Of a DNA stretch of 64,000 nt, positions 1 to 9,423 are shown piece after piece. This DNA is from Glaciimonas soli (GTDB lineage: Bacteria; Pseudomonadota; Gammaproteobacteria; Burkholderiales; Burkholderiaceae_D). The DNA is taken from contig NZ_WINI01000005.1 in assembly GCF_009497155.1 (NCBI RefSeq), positions 1-64,000 on the forward strand, given 5' to 3'. Both the position numbers and the translations under genes were made by a program. Positions within the stretch are counted from its first letter, which is position 1. Every line of letters starts with the position of its first letter. Under the pieces are notes generated by a model. The model made no database searches, had not been told where the DNA came from, and saw only the letters and a list, made by a program, of their open reading frames with translations.

Positions 1-1
1 C

Positions 2-1225
2 GGCACTGAAGGCACGCCTTTTGGAAAAATACGGAAAAATAATTACCCCTGTTTATATGCCGTCGCATTAATTTTGTTTGGGCCGTGGACAGTGATGCAA
101 GCGCTCCCAATCGTTGGTCTGTCGAAGCATGCCACGCAACTATATAGCTATATTCGACGTTTAGCGCCACTCATAGAAGAATTGCTCATCACGCCATTTA
201 TTTCCCCGCAATTTTTACGCTATCTCCAAACACCTGCAGTGCGCTTGATCACCAAAGAGGCAGTGATCAAATCGCTACCACTGTGGTTTGAAGAAACCTT
301 TGGTCATAACTCGGCAGAAGATCAACAAAAGGCGGCCCAAATATGGCAAGAAGAACCGGCATTGCGCCAATTGATACAGCGCTTGGATGCCTATTGGCCG
401 CATCGTTATAAACCCACGGTGTGCCCGATGTGCAACAGCACCAGCATACAAAAAAGATATTGCGTGTCTAGCGAACAGTATTATGAGTGTACCGCTTGTA
501 GTAGTCATTTTTCTGCTACGCATAGCACCCCGTTCCATCGGCTGCGTTCCGAACACTATCGGCGGCTATATGCAACGGCACTGGTATTGTGGGGAACATG
601 GAAAATTAGCCGCACAACCCATGTCATTGGGTGCAGCATAGAGAAGCAAGTGCATACTTATATTGCGCGCTTGCAGCCATTGATAGACGAACTCGATGTG
701 CGGCCACTGACCTCACGCCCATCCTTTCGATTTGGTATTACCCCGGCACAGCAAGGGATACGCTGTATGCGTTGCGATAGCGACGACTTAATTTTTTGGC
801 GTCGTAATACCCCGGATAACCCTACGATAAAATGCAATAGCTGTCAGCATAGTTTTGCTTTACATGTTGAACGTAGACAATCATTGCCGATTCCCGACAG
901 CATCTGTTGCCCTGCCTGTACCAGCAAAAATTTACTGCAAGAAAAACATCCAGATGGTCGGTATAAATATCGCTGCAAGGATTGCCGAAGCTCCTTTATG
1001 TATCCGCCCAAGAACCCCAACCAATCAAAACACGCGTCCAAAATTCCACTGCCACCAGTGCCTGCCGGTACGTCATGCCCATTGTGTGCAAGTGGAGATG
1101 TGTATGTTAAGGGATGGTCTCCAGATCGCAGGCCTGTATTTAAGTGTCGAGGCTGTGCACGACAATTTATCAGTAACCCTAAACGGCTTGCATCACAGAC
1201 TCGCCCCTTGATTGAACAAGGGTGA
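2..1225 (+). CDS. Zinc-ribbon repeat protein, 5' end outside window (possibly DUF746-type)
   Basis: The frame is open from base 2, so the gene begins left of the window. A TTG at 74 would be only an internal codon. At least four Cys4 zinc ribbons are visible (CPMC...CTAC, CMRC...CNSC, CPAC...CKDC, CPLC...CRGC). A module beginning TPF and containing LYA.AL.L.G.W, then a segment ending in I.RL.PLI.EL, occurs twice: once at the window edge and once after the first ribbon. Each copy probably follows its own ribbon, so another ribbon is expected upstream. The arrangement recalls the DUF746 proteins of Ralstonia and Burkholderia and the zinc ribbons of transposase accessory proteins; both matches are from memory. 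The function is not known. DNA binding is an inference from the ribbons. It lies next to phage and IS debris. Confidence 0.7.
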   Translation, partial: GTEGTPFGKIRKNNYPCLYAVALILFGPWTVMQALPIVGLSKHATQLYSYIRRLAPLIEELLITPFISPQFLRYLQTPAVRLITKEAVIKSLPLWFEETFGHNSAEDQQKAAQIWQEEPALRQLIQRLDAYWPHRYKPTVCPMCNSTSIQKRYCVSSEQYYECTACSSHFSATHSTPFHRLRSEHYRRLYATALVLWGTWKISRTTHVIGCSIEKQVHTYIARLQPLIDELDVRPLTSRPSFRFGITPAQQGIRCMRCDSDDLIFWRRNTPDNPTIKCNSCQHSFALHVERRQSLPIPDSICCPACTSKNLLQEKHPDGRYKYRCKDCRSSFMYPPKNPNQSKHASKIPLPPVPAGTSCPLCASGDVYVKGWSPDRRPVFKCRGCARQFISNPKRLASQTRPLIEQG

Positions 1226-1302
1226 GGCGAAAAGCACATTGGCCCGCGTCGCGTGCTTTAACTAATTTGTTTGCAAGTGAAAATCTGAAACTGAAAATTC
1301 AA

Positions 1303-1752
1303 ATGAACAAAATTCGCGTGAAACTTGAAAGTAAAATTACTTCCTACTTTGGAAAAATGCATGAAAAAAACATGGAAAAACTTTTGCAAAATACACGCAA
1401 AGGCTCGGATAAGAGTGCAGAAAAACTTGCGGACAGTTTTATCAATATATCTACCGCACTTTCAATAGCAGGAGGACTCTCTGCCTTTTCTTTAACCACT
1501 CTTGGTGCTAAATACTTCATTGCGCATCGAGAGTTTTCACGACTTAATGTAATTGCTCAACTTAGGATGCCCCGCAACATCATGCTTTTTATCGGTGCTT
1601 TGGCTGTGATAATGCTTGGTATTTTTGTCGCTATCAATCTCCGAGACAGGGCATTTGCCATCTACGATGATCTTGAAAACAAAAAGAAAAACGAAGCTAG
1701 GGCCATAAAACGCAGACTTAGTATAAGACCGGGTACATCACGTCCAGTCTAA
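1303..1752 (+). CDS. Hypothetical two-helix membrane protein
   Basis: I do not recognise this protein. The frame is open back to a GTG at 1222 that overlaps the previous stop, but ATG 1303 (149 aa) gives a normal N-terminus. A basic, helical N-terminal region of about 45 residues is followed by two predicted membrane segments (about 47-73 and 92-113) and a strongly basic, charged C-terminal tail (KKKNEARAIKRR). No strong Shine-Dalgarno is visible. It sits between a zinc-ribbon protein and a prophage endolysin remnant, which suggests an accessory gene. It could be a phage or plasmid-borne membrane protein; the sequence does not say which. Confidence 0.5.
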   Translation: MNKIRVKLESKITSYFGKMHEKNMEKLLQNTRKGSDKSAEKLADSFINISTALSIAGGLSAFSLTTLGAKYFIAHREFSRLNVIAQLRMPRNIMLFIGALAVIMLGIFVAINLRDRAFAIYDDLENKKKNEARAIKRRLSIRPGTSRPV

Positions 1753-2130
1753 TCACACGATCGTCCTCATTGCTGCGCTGGTAAGTAACTCACGGTGCGC
1801 CAAGCCGTTGATGCCGCCATTGACACGCTTAGTCACTCTCACGAGATCGCCCATGATGCAATCGGGTACATTACCTTCCCACCAAGCGATAGAGGCGTGA
1901 AGTGCGATTACAGGTTGCGCCAACAGATCAGGTGTATTTTCTAAATCGAGTTTGAGCGCTTTACCAACCACGGCATAATTGTCTTTACCAGTCACTTGCA
2001 GCAAACCCCGACCACGATATTGGTAGCCATCACCTGGTGTCGTGTTACCTAAGCGATTGCTATACACTTTATTCGCCAGTGCCGCTGGATTACGCAGATA
2101 CGGCAGAGCTTGTTCGTTAGTGGGCTTTAA
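1753..2130 (-). pseudogene. GH19 chitinase/endolysin fragment (prophage remnant)
   Basis: The fragment carries the glycoside hydrolase family 19 signature YQYRGRGLLQVTGKDNY and a downstream WWEGNVPDC segment, as in phage endolysins of the chitinase class that cleave peptidoglycan. An ATG-initiated reading starts at 2067, but recognisable sequence (NEQALPYLRNPAALANKVY) continues in frame upstream of that ATG until the IS110-like end at about 2131. The N-terminal part of the catalytic domain, including the usual catalytic glutamate region, is therefore missing. The gene appears to have been cut by the insertion. Normal length for these enzymes is about 180-210 aa; about 125 codons remain. It is almost certainly inactive. 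Confidence 0.75.
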
Positions 2131-2434
2131 TGGAATGGACGCCCTCTTTCAAAACGGCATCGAAGTGCCAAAATAGCGGGAATATCTCGCTTAACTGAAA
2201 GGAGCGTCCATCATGAAGATTACTACGATAGGCATCGATTTAGCAAAGATGGTTTTTCAGATTCATGGTGTAGATGGTTATGGCGAAACGGTATTGCGCA
2301 AGAAATTAGACCGATCCAGGATGCTGGAGTTTTTCATCAAATTGGAACCGTGCTTGATCGGAATGGAAGCTTGCGGTATCGCCCATTATTGGGCACGCAA
2401 GCTAGTAGAGATGGGACATCCCGAATTGATATAA
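2131..2434 (+). mobile_element. IS110-family (IS1111-like) insertion sequence, left-end fragment
   Basis: The left boundary is inferred from loss of endolysin homology at about 2131. Two imperfectly complementary segments, TGGACGCCCTCTTTC (2136-2150) and GAAAGGAGCGTCCA (2197-2210), could form a stem just before the transposase start. Only the first 73 codons of the transposase remain, and the right end of the element is absent before tRNA-Ser. The fragment is immobile by itself. Confidence 0.7.
2213..2434 (+). pseudogene. Truncated IS110-family transposase, N-terminal DEDD domain
   Basis: The opening GIDLAKMVFQIHGVD contains the first acidic residue of the RuvC-like DEDD catalytic fold, and PCLIGMEACGIAHYWARKL carries the conserved glutamate motif typical of the IS1111 subgroup. 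The frame breaks off at MGHPELI, where an intact protein of about 340 aa would continue. The third and fourth acidic residues and the C-terminal Transposase_20 domain are missing. The ATG is preceded by GAAAGGAG at good spacing. The fragment is not functional as a transposase. Confidence 0.85.
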
Positions 2435-2540
2435 TTATAATACACAATAGCATCATGCAATTTAATTGCAGTACTCACGAAGTGGAATTGAAACGAAAGT
2501 TACACGGGAATATTTGATGTTGATTTGATAGTTGAAATAG

Positions 2541-2575
2541 AAAAACCCCTTGATTCCTAATGAAATCAAGGGGTT
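2541..2575 (-). terminator. Rho-independent terminator of tRNA-Ser
   Basis: Read on the minus strand, a perfect 10-bp stem (CCCCTTGATT/AATCAAGGGG, 2546-2555 with 2564-2573) is followed by a run of five T residues. It lies just downstream of tRNA-Ser on the same strand. Confidence 0.85.
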
Positions 2576-2586
2576 ATATGTATTAT

Positions 2587-2677
2587 TGGCGGAGAAAGGG
2601 GGATTCGAACCCCCGGTAGGCTATGAACCTACACACGCTTTCCAGGCGTGCGACTTAAACCACTCATCCATCTCTCC
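2587..2677 (-). tRNA. tRNA-Ser (anticodon GGA)
   Basis: The gene is 91 nt including an encoded CCA (2587-2589 on the plus strand). Its acceptor strand GGAGAGA pairs with the 3' side, and the anticodon loop CTGGAAA sits on a CACGC/GCGTG stem. The long variable arm is typical of class II tRNA-Ser, and the T-arm carries GGTTCGAATCC. Anticodon GGA reads UCC and UCU codons. Confidence 0.97.
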
Positions 2678-2774
2678 TGATACGGTAATGCTGTCTTCGC
2701 TTTCACGAAGCCGAGCATTATAGCAATAATTTTAGGAGTGTAGTTGTTTTCTGCCGCCACAACCTATCCTATTT

Positions 2775-4757
2775 TTATTGCGCTTCTTTTAACTGTTCAA
2801 GAATTGCTGGGTTTTCCAAGGTAGAGATGTCTTGCGTAATTTCCTCTCCTTTGGCCAAAATTCTGAGTAAGCGCCGCATGATCTTGCCTGAACGGGTTTT
2901 TGGTAAATTGTCACCGAAGCGAATTTCTTTGGGCTTGGCAATCGGGCCGATTTCTTTGGCTACCCAGTCGCGTAACTCTTTGGCAATCTGCTTGGCTTCT
3001 TCACCGGTTGGACGACTGCGTTTGAGTACGACGAAGGCGCAGATGGCTTCGCCGGTGGTGTCGTCTGGGCGCCCCACTACTGCAGCTTCAGCGACCATAG
3101 GATTGGCGACCAGTGCGGATTCGATTTCCATCGTGCCCATACGGTGGCCGGAAACGTTGAGGACGTCGTCGATGCGGCCAGTAATGGTGAAATAGCCAGT
3201 GTCTTTATTACGCACCGAACCATCACCCGCCAGATACACTTTGCCACCGAATTCGGCAGGGAAATAGGCGTTCTTGTAACGCTCAGGGTTATTCCAGATG
3301 GTGCGTATCATCGCTGGCCATGGACGTTTGACGACCAAAAGACCGCCCTGCCCGTTAGGCAAATCATGGCCTGCTTCATCCACAATCACAGCGGCAATTC
3401 CTGGCATCGGCAAAGTACAAGAACCTGGCACTAGCGGCGTTGCACCGGGCAGTGGTGAAATCATGTGGCCACCAGTTTCGGTTTGCCAGAAAGTGTCGAC
3501 AATCGGGCAACGCTCTGCGCCGATATTTTTGTGGTACCACATCCATGCTTCCGGATTGATCGGCTCACCCACAGATCCTAGCAGTCGCAAGGACGATAAA
3601 TCGTATTTGCTCGGATGAATATTGGCATCCGCATCGGCGGCTTTGATCAACGAACGTATCGCGGTCGGTGCGGTGTAGAAAATGGTGGCTTTGTGGCGCG
3701 CAATCATGTCCCAAAAACGACCAGCATTCGGGAATGTTGGAATGCCTTCAAAGATGATTTGCGTAGCACCAACTGCCAACGGGCCGTAAGCGATATAGGT
3801 ATGGCCTGTGATCCAGCCAATGTCGGCAGTACACCAGAACACATCAGTCGGCTTGATATCGAAAGTCCATTTCATCGTCAACGCTGCCCACAGCAGATAA
3901 CCGCCCGAGGAATGTTGCACGCCTTTGGGTGTGCCTGTCGAACCGGATGTGTACAAGATGAAGAGCGGGTGTTCCGCGCCAACCCATTCTGGCGTACATT
4001 CGGCCGCTTGTTCTTTCACTAGCTCATGCAACCAATGATCACGTCCCTCGGCAAATTTCACTTCGCCGCCGGTGCGTTGGTACACGATAACATTCTTGAT
4101 GCACTCACAACCACCCAATGCCAGCGCTTCATCAACAATTGCTTTCAACGGCAAATGTTTACTTCCGCGTACCTGGTAATCTGCCGTCAATACTGCCACT
4201 GCGCCAGCGTCAATGATGCGCTCTTGTAATGATTTGGCAGAGAAGCCACCAAACACCACTGAGTGGGTTGCTCCGATACGCGCGCAGGCTTGCATGGCAA
4301 CCACGCCCTCAACCGACATCGGCATATAAATCACGACGCGATCACCCTTCTGGATGCCGAGTGATTTCAAGCCATTGGCTAATTTGCAGACTTTCTCGTA
4401 CAGCTGCTGGTAAGTCACTTTGACGACATCGCCACTATCGGACTCAAACACAAGAGCAACTTTGTCTGCATTGCCATTTTGCAGATGGACATCAAGGCAG
4501 TTATACGAAACGTTTAGCTGACCGTCTTCAAACCATTTGTAAAACGGTGCATTGGACTCGTCCAGCACTTGCGTAAATGGTTTATGCCAATGCAAATTCT
4601 CGCGCGCAAGGCGCCCCCAGAATCCTTGTTCATCCGTAGCAGCTTCGGCACATAGCGCGTGATATGCATCCATGCTGGAGATTGCTGCGGTCTTACTGAA
4701 CTCCGCAGAAGGCGAGAAAATTCTTGTTTCGTTTGAGAGGGTTTCGATATTTGCCAT
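2775..4757 (-). CDS. acs: Acetyl-CoA synthetase
   Basis: This 660-aa enzyme converts acetate, ATP and CoA to acetyl-CoA through acetyl-AMP, feeding cytosolic acetate assimilation. The adenylate-forming signature [10 protein letters not shown] lies near residue 270. The core motif YNCLDVHL, the segment [18 protein letters not shown], and the C-terminal [12 protein letters not shown] (its lysine is the usual acetylation-controlled catalytic residue) are all present. Length agrees with the family (about 650 aa). It is a single gene between tRNA-Ser and a divergently transcribed EamA transporter. ATG 4757 gives the expected N-terminus, although its ribosome site is weak. Confidence 0.97.
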   Translation of the reverse strand: MANIETLSNETRIFSPSAEFSKTAAISSMDAYHALCAEAATDEQGFWGRLARENLHWHKPFTQVLDESNAPFYKWFEDGQLNVSYNCLDVHLQNGNADKVALVFESDSGDVVKVTYQQLYEKVCKLANGLKSLGIQKGDRVVIYMPMSVEGVVAMQACARIGATHSVVFGGFSAKSLQERIIDAGAVAVLTADYQVRGSKHLPLKAIVDEALALGGCECIKNVIVYQRTGGEVKFAEGRDHWLHELVKEQAAECTPEWVGAEHPLFILYTSGSTGTPKGVQHSSGGYLLWAALTMKWTFDIKPTDVFWCTADIGWITGHTYIAYGPLAVGATQIIFEGIPTFPNAGRFWDMIARHKATIFYTAPTAIRSLIKAADADANIHPSKYDLSSLRLLGSVGEPINPEAWMWYHKNIGAERCPIVDTFWQTETGGHMISPLPGATPLVPGSCTLPMPGIAAVIVDEAGHDLPNGQGGLLVVKRPWPAMIRTIWNNPERYKNAYFPAEFGGKVYLAGDGSVRNKDTGYFTITGRIDDVLNVSGHRMGTMEIESALVANPMVAEAAVVGRPDDTTGEAICAFVVLKRSRPTGEEAKQIAKELRDWVAKEIGPIAKPKEIRFGDNLPKTRSGKIMRRLLRILAKGEEITQDISTLENPAILEQLKEAQ

Positions 4758-4878
4758 ACGCTTATCTCGTTTTCATTTATAGATATAAAAGCTTTTACAC
4801 TTACCTGAAGCTTACACTCACCACTTCGAAGATCACCGCTTCAAAAACGTTAATCCGTCAAGACCATTACAATACCGC

Positions 4879-5787
4879 ATGCATTCATCTAAATCCAACA
4901 CTGTTTCCTATTCTCTCCTCACGCTGGCCATGCTACTTACCGGCGCCAACATCGGCTTTGGCAAAGCCGCAGTCGCCATCATGCCAGTGGTATTGTTTGG
5001 GCTGTTGCGCTATGTGATCGCCGTCATAGCAATGGCTCCGCAATATTTTAAAACTGGTACGCGACTGACTCGCGGCGAGTGGATAAATTTATGCGTGCAA
5101 ACTTTTTTCGGGACTTTCTTATTCACCTTATGCATGCTTTACGGTGTGCAACACACCACTGCGACAGCGGCAGGTGTCATCACCAGTACCTTACCTGCGA
5201 CCGTGGCGATTTTATCCCGCCTGATCTTAAAAGAACAACTCAGCGGTCGTACCATGATTTCCATATTACTCGCGATTCTGGGTATCGCCGTGCTGACGTT
5301 GGCGAAAACCGATACCGGTACGACCACTGCTACCTCTTCACTTATTGGCAATCTGTTTGTTATTGCGGCCGTGATTTGTGAGTCCATTTATGTTGTGTTC
5401 TCCAAACGCCTTACCGGTAGCTTATCGCCAATGCGCATCACTGCTTATAGCCACTTGCTTGGCTTATTTTTGATGCTGCCGTTTGGTTTAACGGCGGCCT
5501 GGTCTTATGATTTTTCTACTATCACTATCAACATGTGGGGCATCATTATTTGGTACGCATTAGCGGCCAGTGTGTTTGCATTTTGGCTATGGTTATCAGG
5601 CTCCAAGCACGTTCCGGCCAATGTCGCCGGTATTTTTACGGCATTTATGCCAATCGCCGCGGCCTTTGTTGGCGTCGTGTTTTTGCATGAACAACTAAGT
5701 TGGGCGCACTTAGTGGCACTGATATTAGTATTAAGCGGAATTGCCATCGCCAGCTGGCCTCAGCAATTTCGACGTCAGGAAGTGTAA
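4879..5787 (+). CDS. EamA/DMT-family transporter
   Basis: This 302-aa hydrophobic protein has about ten membrane segments in two halves, the layout of the drug/metabolite transporter superfamily with two EamA repeats. Typical features are the loop after helix 3 (TTATAAGVITSTLPATVAILS) and the second-half motif VFAFWLWLSGSKHVPANVAGIFTA. These inner-membrane proteins export amino acids, metabolites or drugs; the substrate cannot be read from sequence. It is divergent from acs with a 121-bp gap that must hold both promoters. The start at 4879 is the first ATG in frame and the SD is weak. Confidence 0.85.
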   Translation: MHSSKSNTVSYSLLTLAMLLTGANIGFGKAAVAIMPVVLFGLLRYVIAVIAMAPQYFKTGTRLTRGEWINLCVQTFFGTFLFTLCMLYGVQHTTATAAGVITSTLPATVAILSRLILKEQLSGRTMISILLAILGIAVLTLAKTDTGTTTATSSLIGNLFVIAAVICESIYVVFSKRLTGSLSPMRITAYSHLLGLFLMLPFGLTAAWSYDFSTITINMWGIIIWYALAASVFAFWLWLSGSKHVPANVAGIFTAFMPIAAAFVGVVFLHEQLSWAHLVALILVLSGIAIASWPQQFRRQEV

Positions 5788-5826
5788 AATAGCGCGGCAT
5801 CGATCCTGTAACCTCTCTGCTCCCCT

Positions 5827-6435
5827 ATGAACGATAATCAAATTACAGCACCCAATAAAGTCATTGGCTTTATTCCCAATTTAATTTTCATGAGCCGCTG
5901 GCTACAATTGCCTCTGTATCTCGGCTTGATTTTGGCGCAATGCGTATATGTATTTCATTTCTGGGTCGAGTTAAGTGATTTAATCGGTGCCGTATTTGGT
6001 AATGCCTCGTCGTTACAACATATTCTCGATGCAGTTGCCATCCCAGGCACGCCGCGCCCAGACAAATTAAATGAAACAACCATCATGCTCGTTGTGCTGG
6101 GACTAATTGATGTGGTGATGATTTCCAACTTGCTCATCATGGTCATTGTTGGCGGTTATGAAACGTTTGTTTCACGCATGAATTTAGAACAACATCCGGA
6201 TCAGCCAGAATGGCTATCGCATGTGAATGCATCTGTATTGAAAGTAAAACTGGCAATGGCGATCATTGGTATTTCGTCTATCCATTTGCTCAAAACTTTC
6301 ATCAATGCCGGTGCTTATGACGCTAAAACATTATTGGCGCAAACTGGCATACACATCACCTTTTTGTTATCAGCCTTAGCCATTGCCTGGTGTGATCGCA
6401 TCATGACGACAACGCAAAGTCAGGCTAAACATTAA
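5827..6435 (+). CDS. yqhA: UPF0114 (YqhA-like) inner-membrane protein
   Basis: The 202-aa protein matches the YqhA/TIGR00645 family: [18 protein letters not shown] near the start, [22 protein letters not shown] in the middle, and a C-terminal helix ending in a DRIM motif. Three to four membrane helices are predicted. The function is unknown; in other bacteria these proteins occur near ion or stress genes. It lies 39 bp after the EamA gene and 32 bp before fumarase on the same strand, so co-transcription is likely. It is somewhat longer than the E. coli protein (164 aa) because of an extended loop between the first helices. Confidence 0.85.
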   Translation: MNDNQITAPNKVIGFIPNLIFMSRWLQLPLYLGLILAQCVYVFHFWVELSDLIGAVFGNASSLQHILDAVAIPGTPRPDKLNETTIMLVVLGLIDVVMISNLLIMVIVGGYETFVSRMNLEQHPDQPEWLSHVNASVLKVKLAMAIIGISSIHLLKTFINAGAYDAKTLLAQTGIHITFLLSALAIAWCDRIMTTTQSQAKH

Positions 6436-6467
6436 ACCCTTACCTCCACTTCTATCAAAGAAACGCC

Positions 6468-8015
6468 ATGACCACCCTTACTACAGTCAAGCAAGAAGAC
6501 CTCATTGAATCCGTCGCAGCAGCGCTGCAATACATCAGCTATTACCATCCGGTTGATTACATCCAGCATTTGGCACGCGCCTATGAGATGGAACAAAGCC
6601 CTGCCGCCAAAGATGCTATTGCACAAATTTTGACCAATTCGCGGATGTGCGCTGAAGGCAAACGTCCGATTTGTCAGGACACCGGCATCGTCAATGTTTT
6701 CTTGAAAATTGGTATGGATGTGCGCTTTGAAGGTTTCAAAGGTTCTATCGCGGATGCCGTCAACGAAGGTGTGCGTCGTGGCTATCTGAATCCAGACAAT
6801 ATGCTGCGCGCGTCCATCGTCGCTGATCCGCAGTTTGATCGCAAAAATACCAAAGACAACACCCCAGCCGTGATCCACATGGAAGTCGTGCCGGGCAATA
6901 AAGTCGATGTGCAGATCGCGGCAAAAGGTGGCGGTTCGGAAAACAAAACCAAATTCGTCATGCTTAATCCATCCGACTCGTTGGTCGATTGGGTGATGAA
7001 AACTGTCCCGACTATGGGTGCAGGCTGGTGCCCACCAGGGATGCTCGGAATTGGTATCGGCGGCACAGCTGAAAAAGCCATGTTGATGGCAAAAGAAGTG
7101 TTGATGGAAGATATCAACATGTATGACTTGCTTAAGCGCGGGCCTCAAAACAAAACCGAAGAATTACGGATTGAGCTATTCCAGAAAATCAATGCGCTCG
7201 GTATCGGTGCGCAAGGTCTGGGCGGCTTGACCACGGTGCTGGATGTCAAAATCATGATGCATCCTACGCATGCAGCCTCAAAACCGGTCGCTATGATTCC
7301 AAATTGCGCGGCAACGCGTCATGGTCATTTTGTGCTTGATGGTTCCGGTCCGGCATTCATGACACCGCCGTCGCTGTCTGAGTGGCCAGAAGTACACTGG
7401 ACGCCAGATACTGAAAAATCCAAGCAAGTCAATCTAGATACGCTAACCAAAGAAGAAGTCGCGTCCTGGAAACCAGGCCAAACTTTGCTTTTGAACGGCA
7501 AAATGTTAACCGGCCGCGATGCAGCCCATAAGCGCATTGCAGATATGCTGGCAAAAGGCGAAAAACTCCCAGTCGATTTCACTAATCGCGTTATCTATTA
7601 TGTCGGCCCGGTTGATCCAGTCCGTGATGAAGCCGTCGGCCCTGCAGGTCCAACTACTGCAACGCGGATGGATAAATTCACCGACATGATGCTGGAACAA
7701 ACTGGTTTGATTTCGATGATTGGTAAAGCAGAACGTGGACCAGCTGCGATTGAGTCTATCAAGAAGCATCAATCTGCCTATCTGATGGCAGTCGGCGGTG
7801 CCGCTTATCTGGTATCGAAGGCAATCAAATCAGCTAAAGTCATAGGCTTTGCTGATTTGGGGATGGAAGCGATTTATGAATTCGATGTGAAAGATATGCC
7901 AGTAACTGTTGCCGTCGATTCCAACGGTATTTCGGTCCACAATACCGGCCCGAAAGAATGGCAAGAAAAGATTTCGCATGCATCATTGGCGAATATTCCG
8001 GTTACCGCAATCTAA
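6468..8015 (+). CDS. fumA: Fumarate hydratase class I (Fe-S dependent)
   Basis: This is a single-chain, 515-aa class I fumarase that interconverts fumarate and L-malate in the TCA cycle. The N-terminal alpha domain contains the 4Fe-4S ligand region (RPICQDTGI, APGW-type GAGWCPPGMLGIGIGG, and a further cysteine in MIPNCAATRH). The C-terminal beta domain carries GPAGPTTATRMDKFTDMMLEQ and GLISMIGKAERGP. Length matches FumA-like fused enzymes (about 505-548 aa). Some class I members act on mesaconate or tartrate, so substrate is not absolutely certain. It precedes murI by 39 bp. The cluster makes oxygen-sensitive enzyme likely; no class II fumC is in the window. Confidence 0.95.
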   Translation: MTTLTTVKQEDLIESVAAALQYISYYHPVDYIQHLARAYEMEQSPAAKDAIAQILTNSRMCAEGKRPICQDTGIVNVFLKIGMDVRFEGFKGSIADAVNEGVRRGYLNPDNMLRASIVADPQFDRKNTKDNTPAVIHMEVVPGNKVDVQIAAKGGGSENKTKFVMLNPSDSLVDWVMKTVPTMGAGWCPPGMLGIGIGGTAEKAMLMAKEVLMEDINMYDLLKRGPQNKTEELRIELFQKINALGIGAQGLGGLTTVLDVKIMMHPTHAASKPVAMIPNCAATRHGHFVLDGSGPAFMTPPSLSEWPEVHWTPDTEKSKQVNLDTLTKEEVASWKPGQTLLLNGKMLTGRDAAHKRIADMLAKGEKLPVDFTNRVIYYVGPVDPVRDEAVGPAGPTTATRMDKFTDMMLEQTGLISMIGKAERGPAAIESIKKHQSAYLMAVGGAAYLVSKAIKSAKVIGFADLGMEAIYEFDVKDMPVTVAVDSNGISVHNTGPKEWQEKISHASLANIPVTAI

Positions 8016-8054
8016 GCCAATACATTTAACGCATTTAATTAATACGATACTGCC

Positions 8055-8930
8055 ATGAACTCAACCATGCCGATGGAGTCGCCAGCGATAACGACGTTAA
8101 GCGCAGCGCCCATCGGTATTTTTGATTCCGGCATCGGCGGCCTTTCTGTGCTGCGTCACATACGCCGTGCGTTACCGAACGAAAATTTGGTGTATTTTGC
8201 CGACTCAGGTTATGCGCCGTATGGCGACAAAACAGAGCAAGAAATTATAGAACGTACTCTCAGCATCACGGCCTTTCTCCAGCAACAGCGAGCGAAGGCC
8301 TTAGTAATAGCCTGTAATACCGCTACTGCGGCTGCTATCAAAATAGTTCGCAGCGCTTATCCTGCATTGCCAATTGTTGGTGTCGAGCCCGGCCTGAAAC
8401 CCGCCGCACAACAAACCCACAGTAAAATCGTCGGCGTACTCGCGACTAAAAGTACACTCGCTAGTGCGCCGTTCACTGCACTCATGCAGCAAATCAGCCT
8501 GGAAAATAACGTCCAGTTCGAACTGCAGGCCTGCGTTGGCCTGGTCGATCAAATTGAACGCGGCCAGTTGCACGAAGCAGCAACTGAGCAATTAATCGAG
8601 CGGTATGTTGCACCTTTAATCAAATCTGGCGCTGATACCTTGGTCCTTGGCTGCACCCACTACCCTTTCGTTCAACCCTTGATAGAAAAAATCATCAAAC
8701 GCCTGACCGATAACACTATTAACATCATCGATACCGGTGATGCAGTGACCAGACAATTGTTGCGTGTGCTAATGACGTTGCAGCATTCACAAAGCACAAA
8801 AAAAACCGCAGGTGATTTAATTGCCTATACCAGTGGCAATCAAAACGTGCTGAAAACGGCATTTTCTCAACTATTGCTTTTGCATCCGACAGTATTACAA
8901 GCGCCAAATACTGAAACCGCCGATATTTAA
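8055..8930 (+). CDS. murI: Glutamate racemase
   Basis: The enzyme (291 aa) makes D-glutamate for peptidoglycan by cofactor-independent racemisation. The two catalytic cysteines lie in VIACNTATAAA and LGCTHYPF, and the opening IFDSGIGGLSVLRHI carries the conserved aspartate/serine pair. About 20 extra N-terminal residues precede the conserved domain; in-frame ATG codons at 8070 and 8076 are alternative starts. It is downstream of fumarase on the same strand and ends about 120 bp before tRNA-His. Confidence 0.95.
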   Translation: MNSTMPMESPAITTLSAAPIGIFDSGIGGLSVLRHIRRALPNENLVYFADSGYAPYGDKTEQEIIERTLSITAFLQQQRAKALVIACNTATAAAIKIVRSAYPALPIVGVEPGLKPAAQQTHSKIVGVLATKSTLASAPFTALMQQISLENNVQFELQACVGLVDQIERGQLHEAATEQLIERYVAPLIKSGADTLVLGCTHYPFVQPLIEKIIKRLTDNTINIIDTGDAVTRQLLRVLMTLQHSQSTKKTAGDLIAYTSGNQNVLKTAFSQLLLLHPTVLQAPNTETADI

Positions 8931-8973
8931 TAAGGCGTAGTAAAAGTAATTACGCAATTCACGCATTTTTGAT

Positions 8974-9002
8974 TTGCCAGCCAGAATTTTAGTTTGTATA
9001 AT
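8974..9002 (+). promoter_or_regulatory. Sigma-70 promoter of tRNA-His
   Basis: TTGCCA (8974-8979) and a consensus TATAAT (8997-9002) are separated by 17 bp. The tRNA begins 48 bp after the -10 box. Confidence 0.8.
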
Positions 9003-9050
9003 AGCGAGCTGTTCTGATCACACTGAACAGGTAATAACAGTAAGACAGCG

Positions 9051-9126
9051 GTGGCTGTAGCTCAGTTGGTAGAGTCCAGGATTGTGATTCCTGTTGTCGT
9101 GGGTTCGAGCCCCATCAGCCACCCCA
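9051..9126 (+). tRNA. tRNA-His (anticodon GTG)
   Basis: The 76-nt cloverleaf has acceptor GTGGCTG/CAGCCAC, D-arm AGCTCAGTTGGTAGAG, anticodon loop with GTG, T-arm GGGTTCGAGCCCC and encoded CCA. Position 9050 is G and the discriminator (9123) is C, so the histidine-specific G-1:C73 pair is encoded. Confidence 0.97.
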
Positions 9127-9213
9127 CAGAATACGTAGCGAAATCAAATGGTTACATGCTTAATGCTTGTAGCCATTTTTGCTTTTGGCTGGCGAAACTC
9201 CGGCATTGAAAAT

Positions 9214-9252
9214 AAAAAAGGGATGCATATAAAAATGCATCCCTTTTTTTTA
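9214..9252 (+). terminator. Rho-independent terminator after tRNA-His
   Basis: The stem GGGATGCAT/ATGCATCCC is flanked by A and T runs, extending it and giving eight T residues on the plus side. The symmetry means it could also work on the other strand. Confidence 0.85.
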
Positions 9253-9423
9253 TTTTTCATAGAATACTCGCACGCCTTGCCAAAAATATCAGAATCAATT
9301 GGGCATTTAATTTCCCTTGTGACAACGTCCTAGATATTTTTCCAAAAAGAAACTATTATATTTGTTGTTATCGAAATGAAACATTGAAATATCACAATTT
9401 TTTGTTCATATCAGGAGATACAA

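Noticed and set aside
74-1225. TTG 74 as start of the first gene
   Set aside because: Homologous sequence continues upstream in frame to the window edge.
2481-2494. GTGGAATTGAAAC, resembling the end of a CRISPR repeat
   Set aside because: It occurs once; no spaced copies are near.
6432-7148. 238-codon ORF antisense to fumarase
   Set aside because: Shadow of a clear core gene, with unlikely His/Phe/Cys composition.
9148-9333. 61-codon ORF after tRNA-His
   Set aside because: It runs through the terminator hairpin and lacks a ribosome site.
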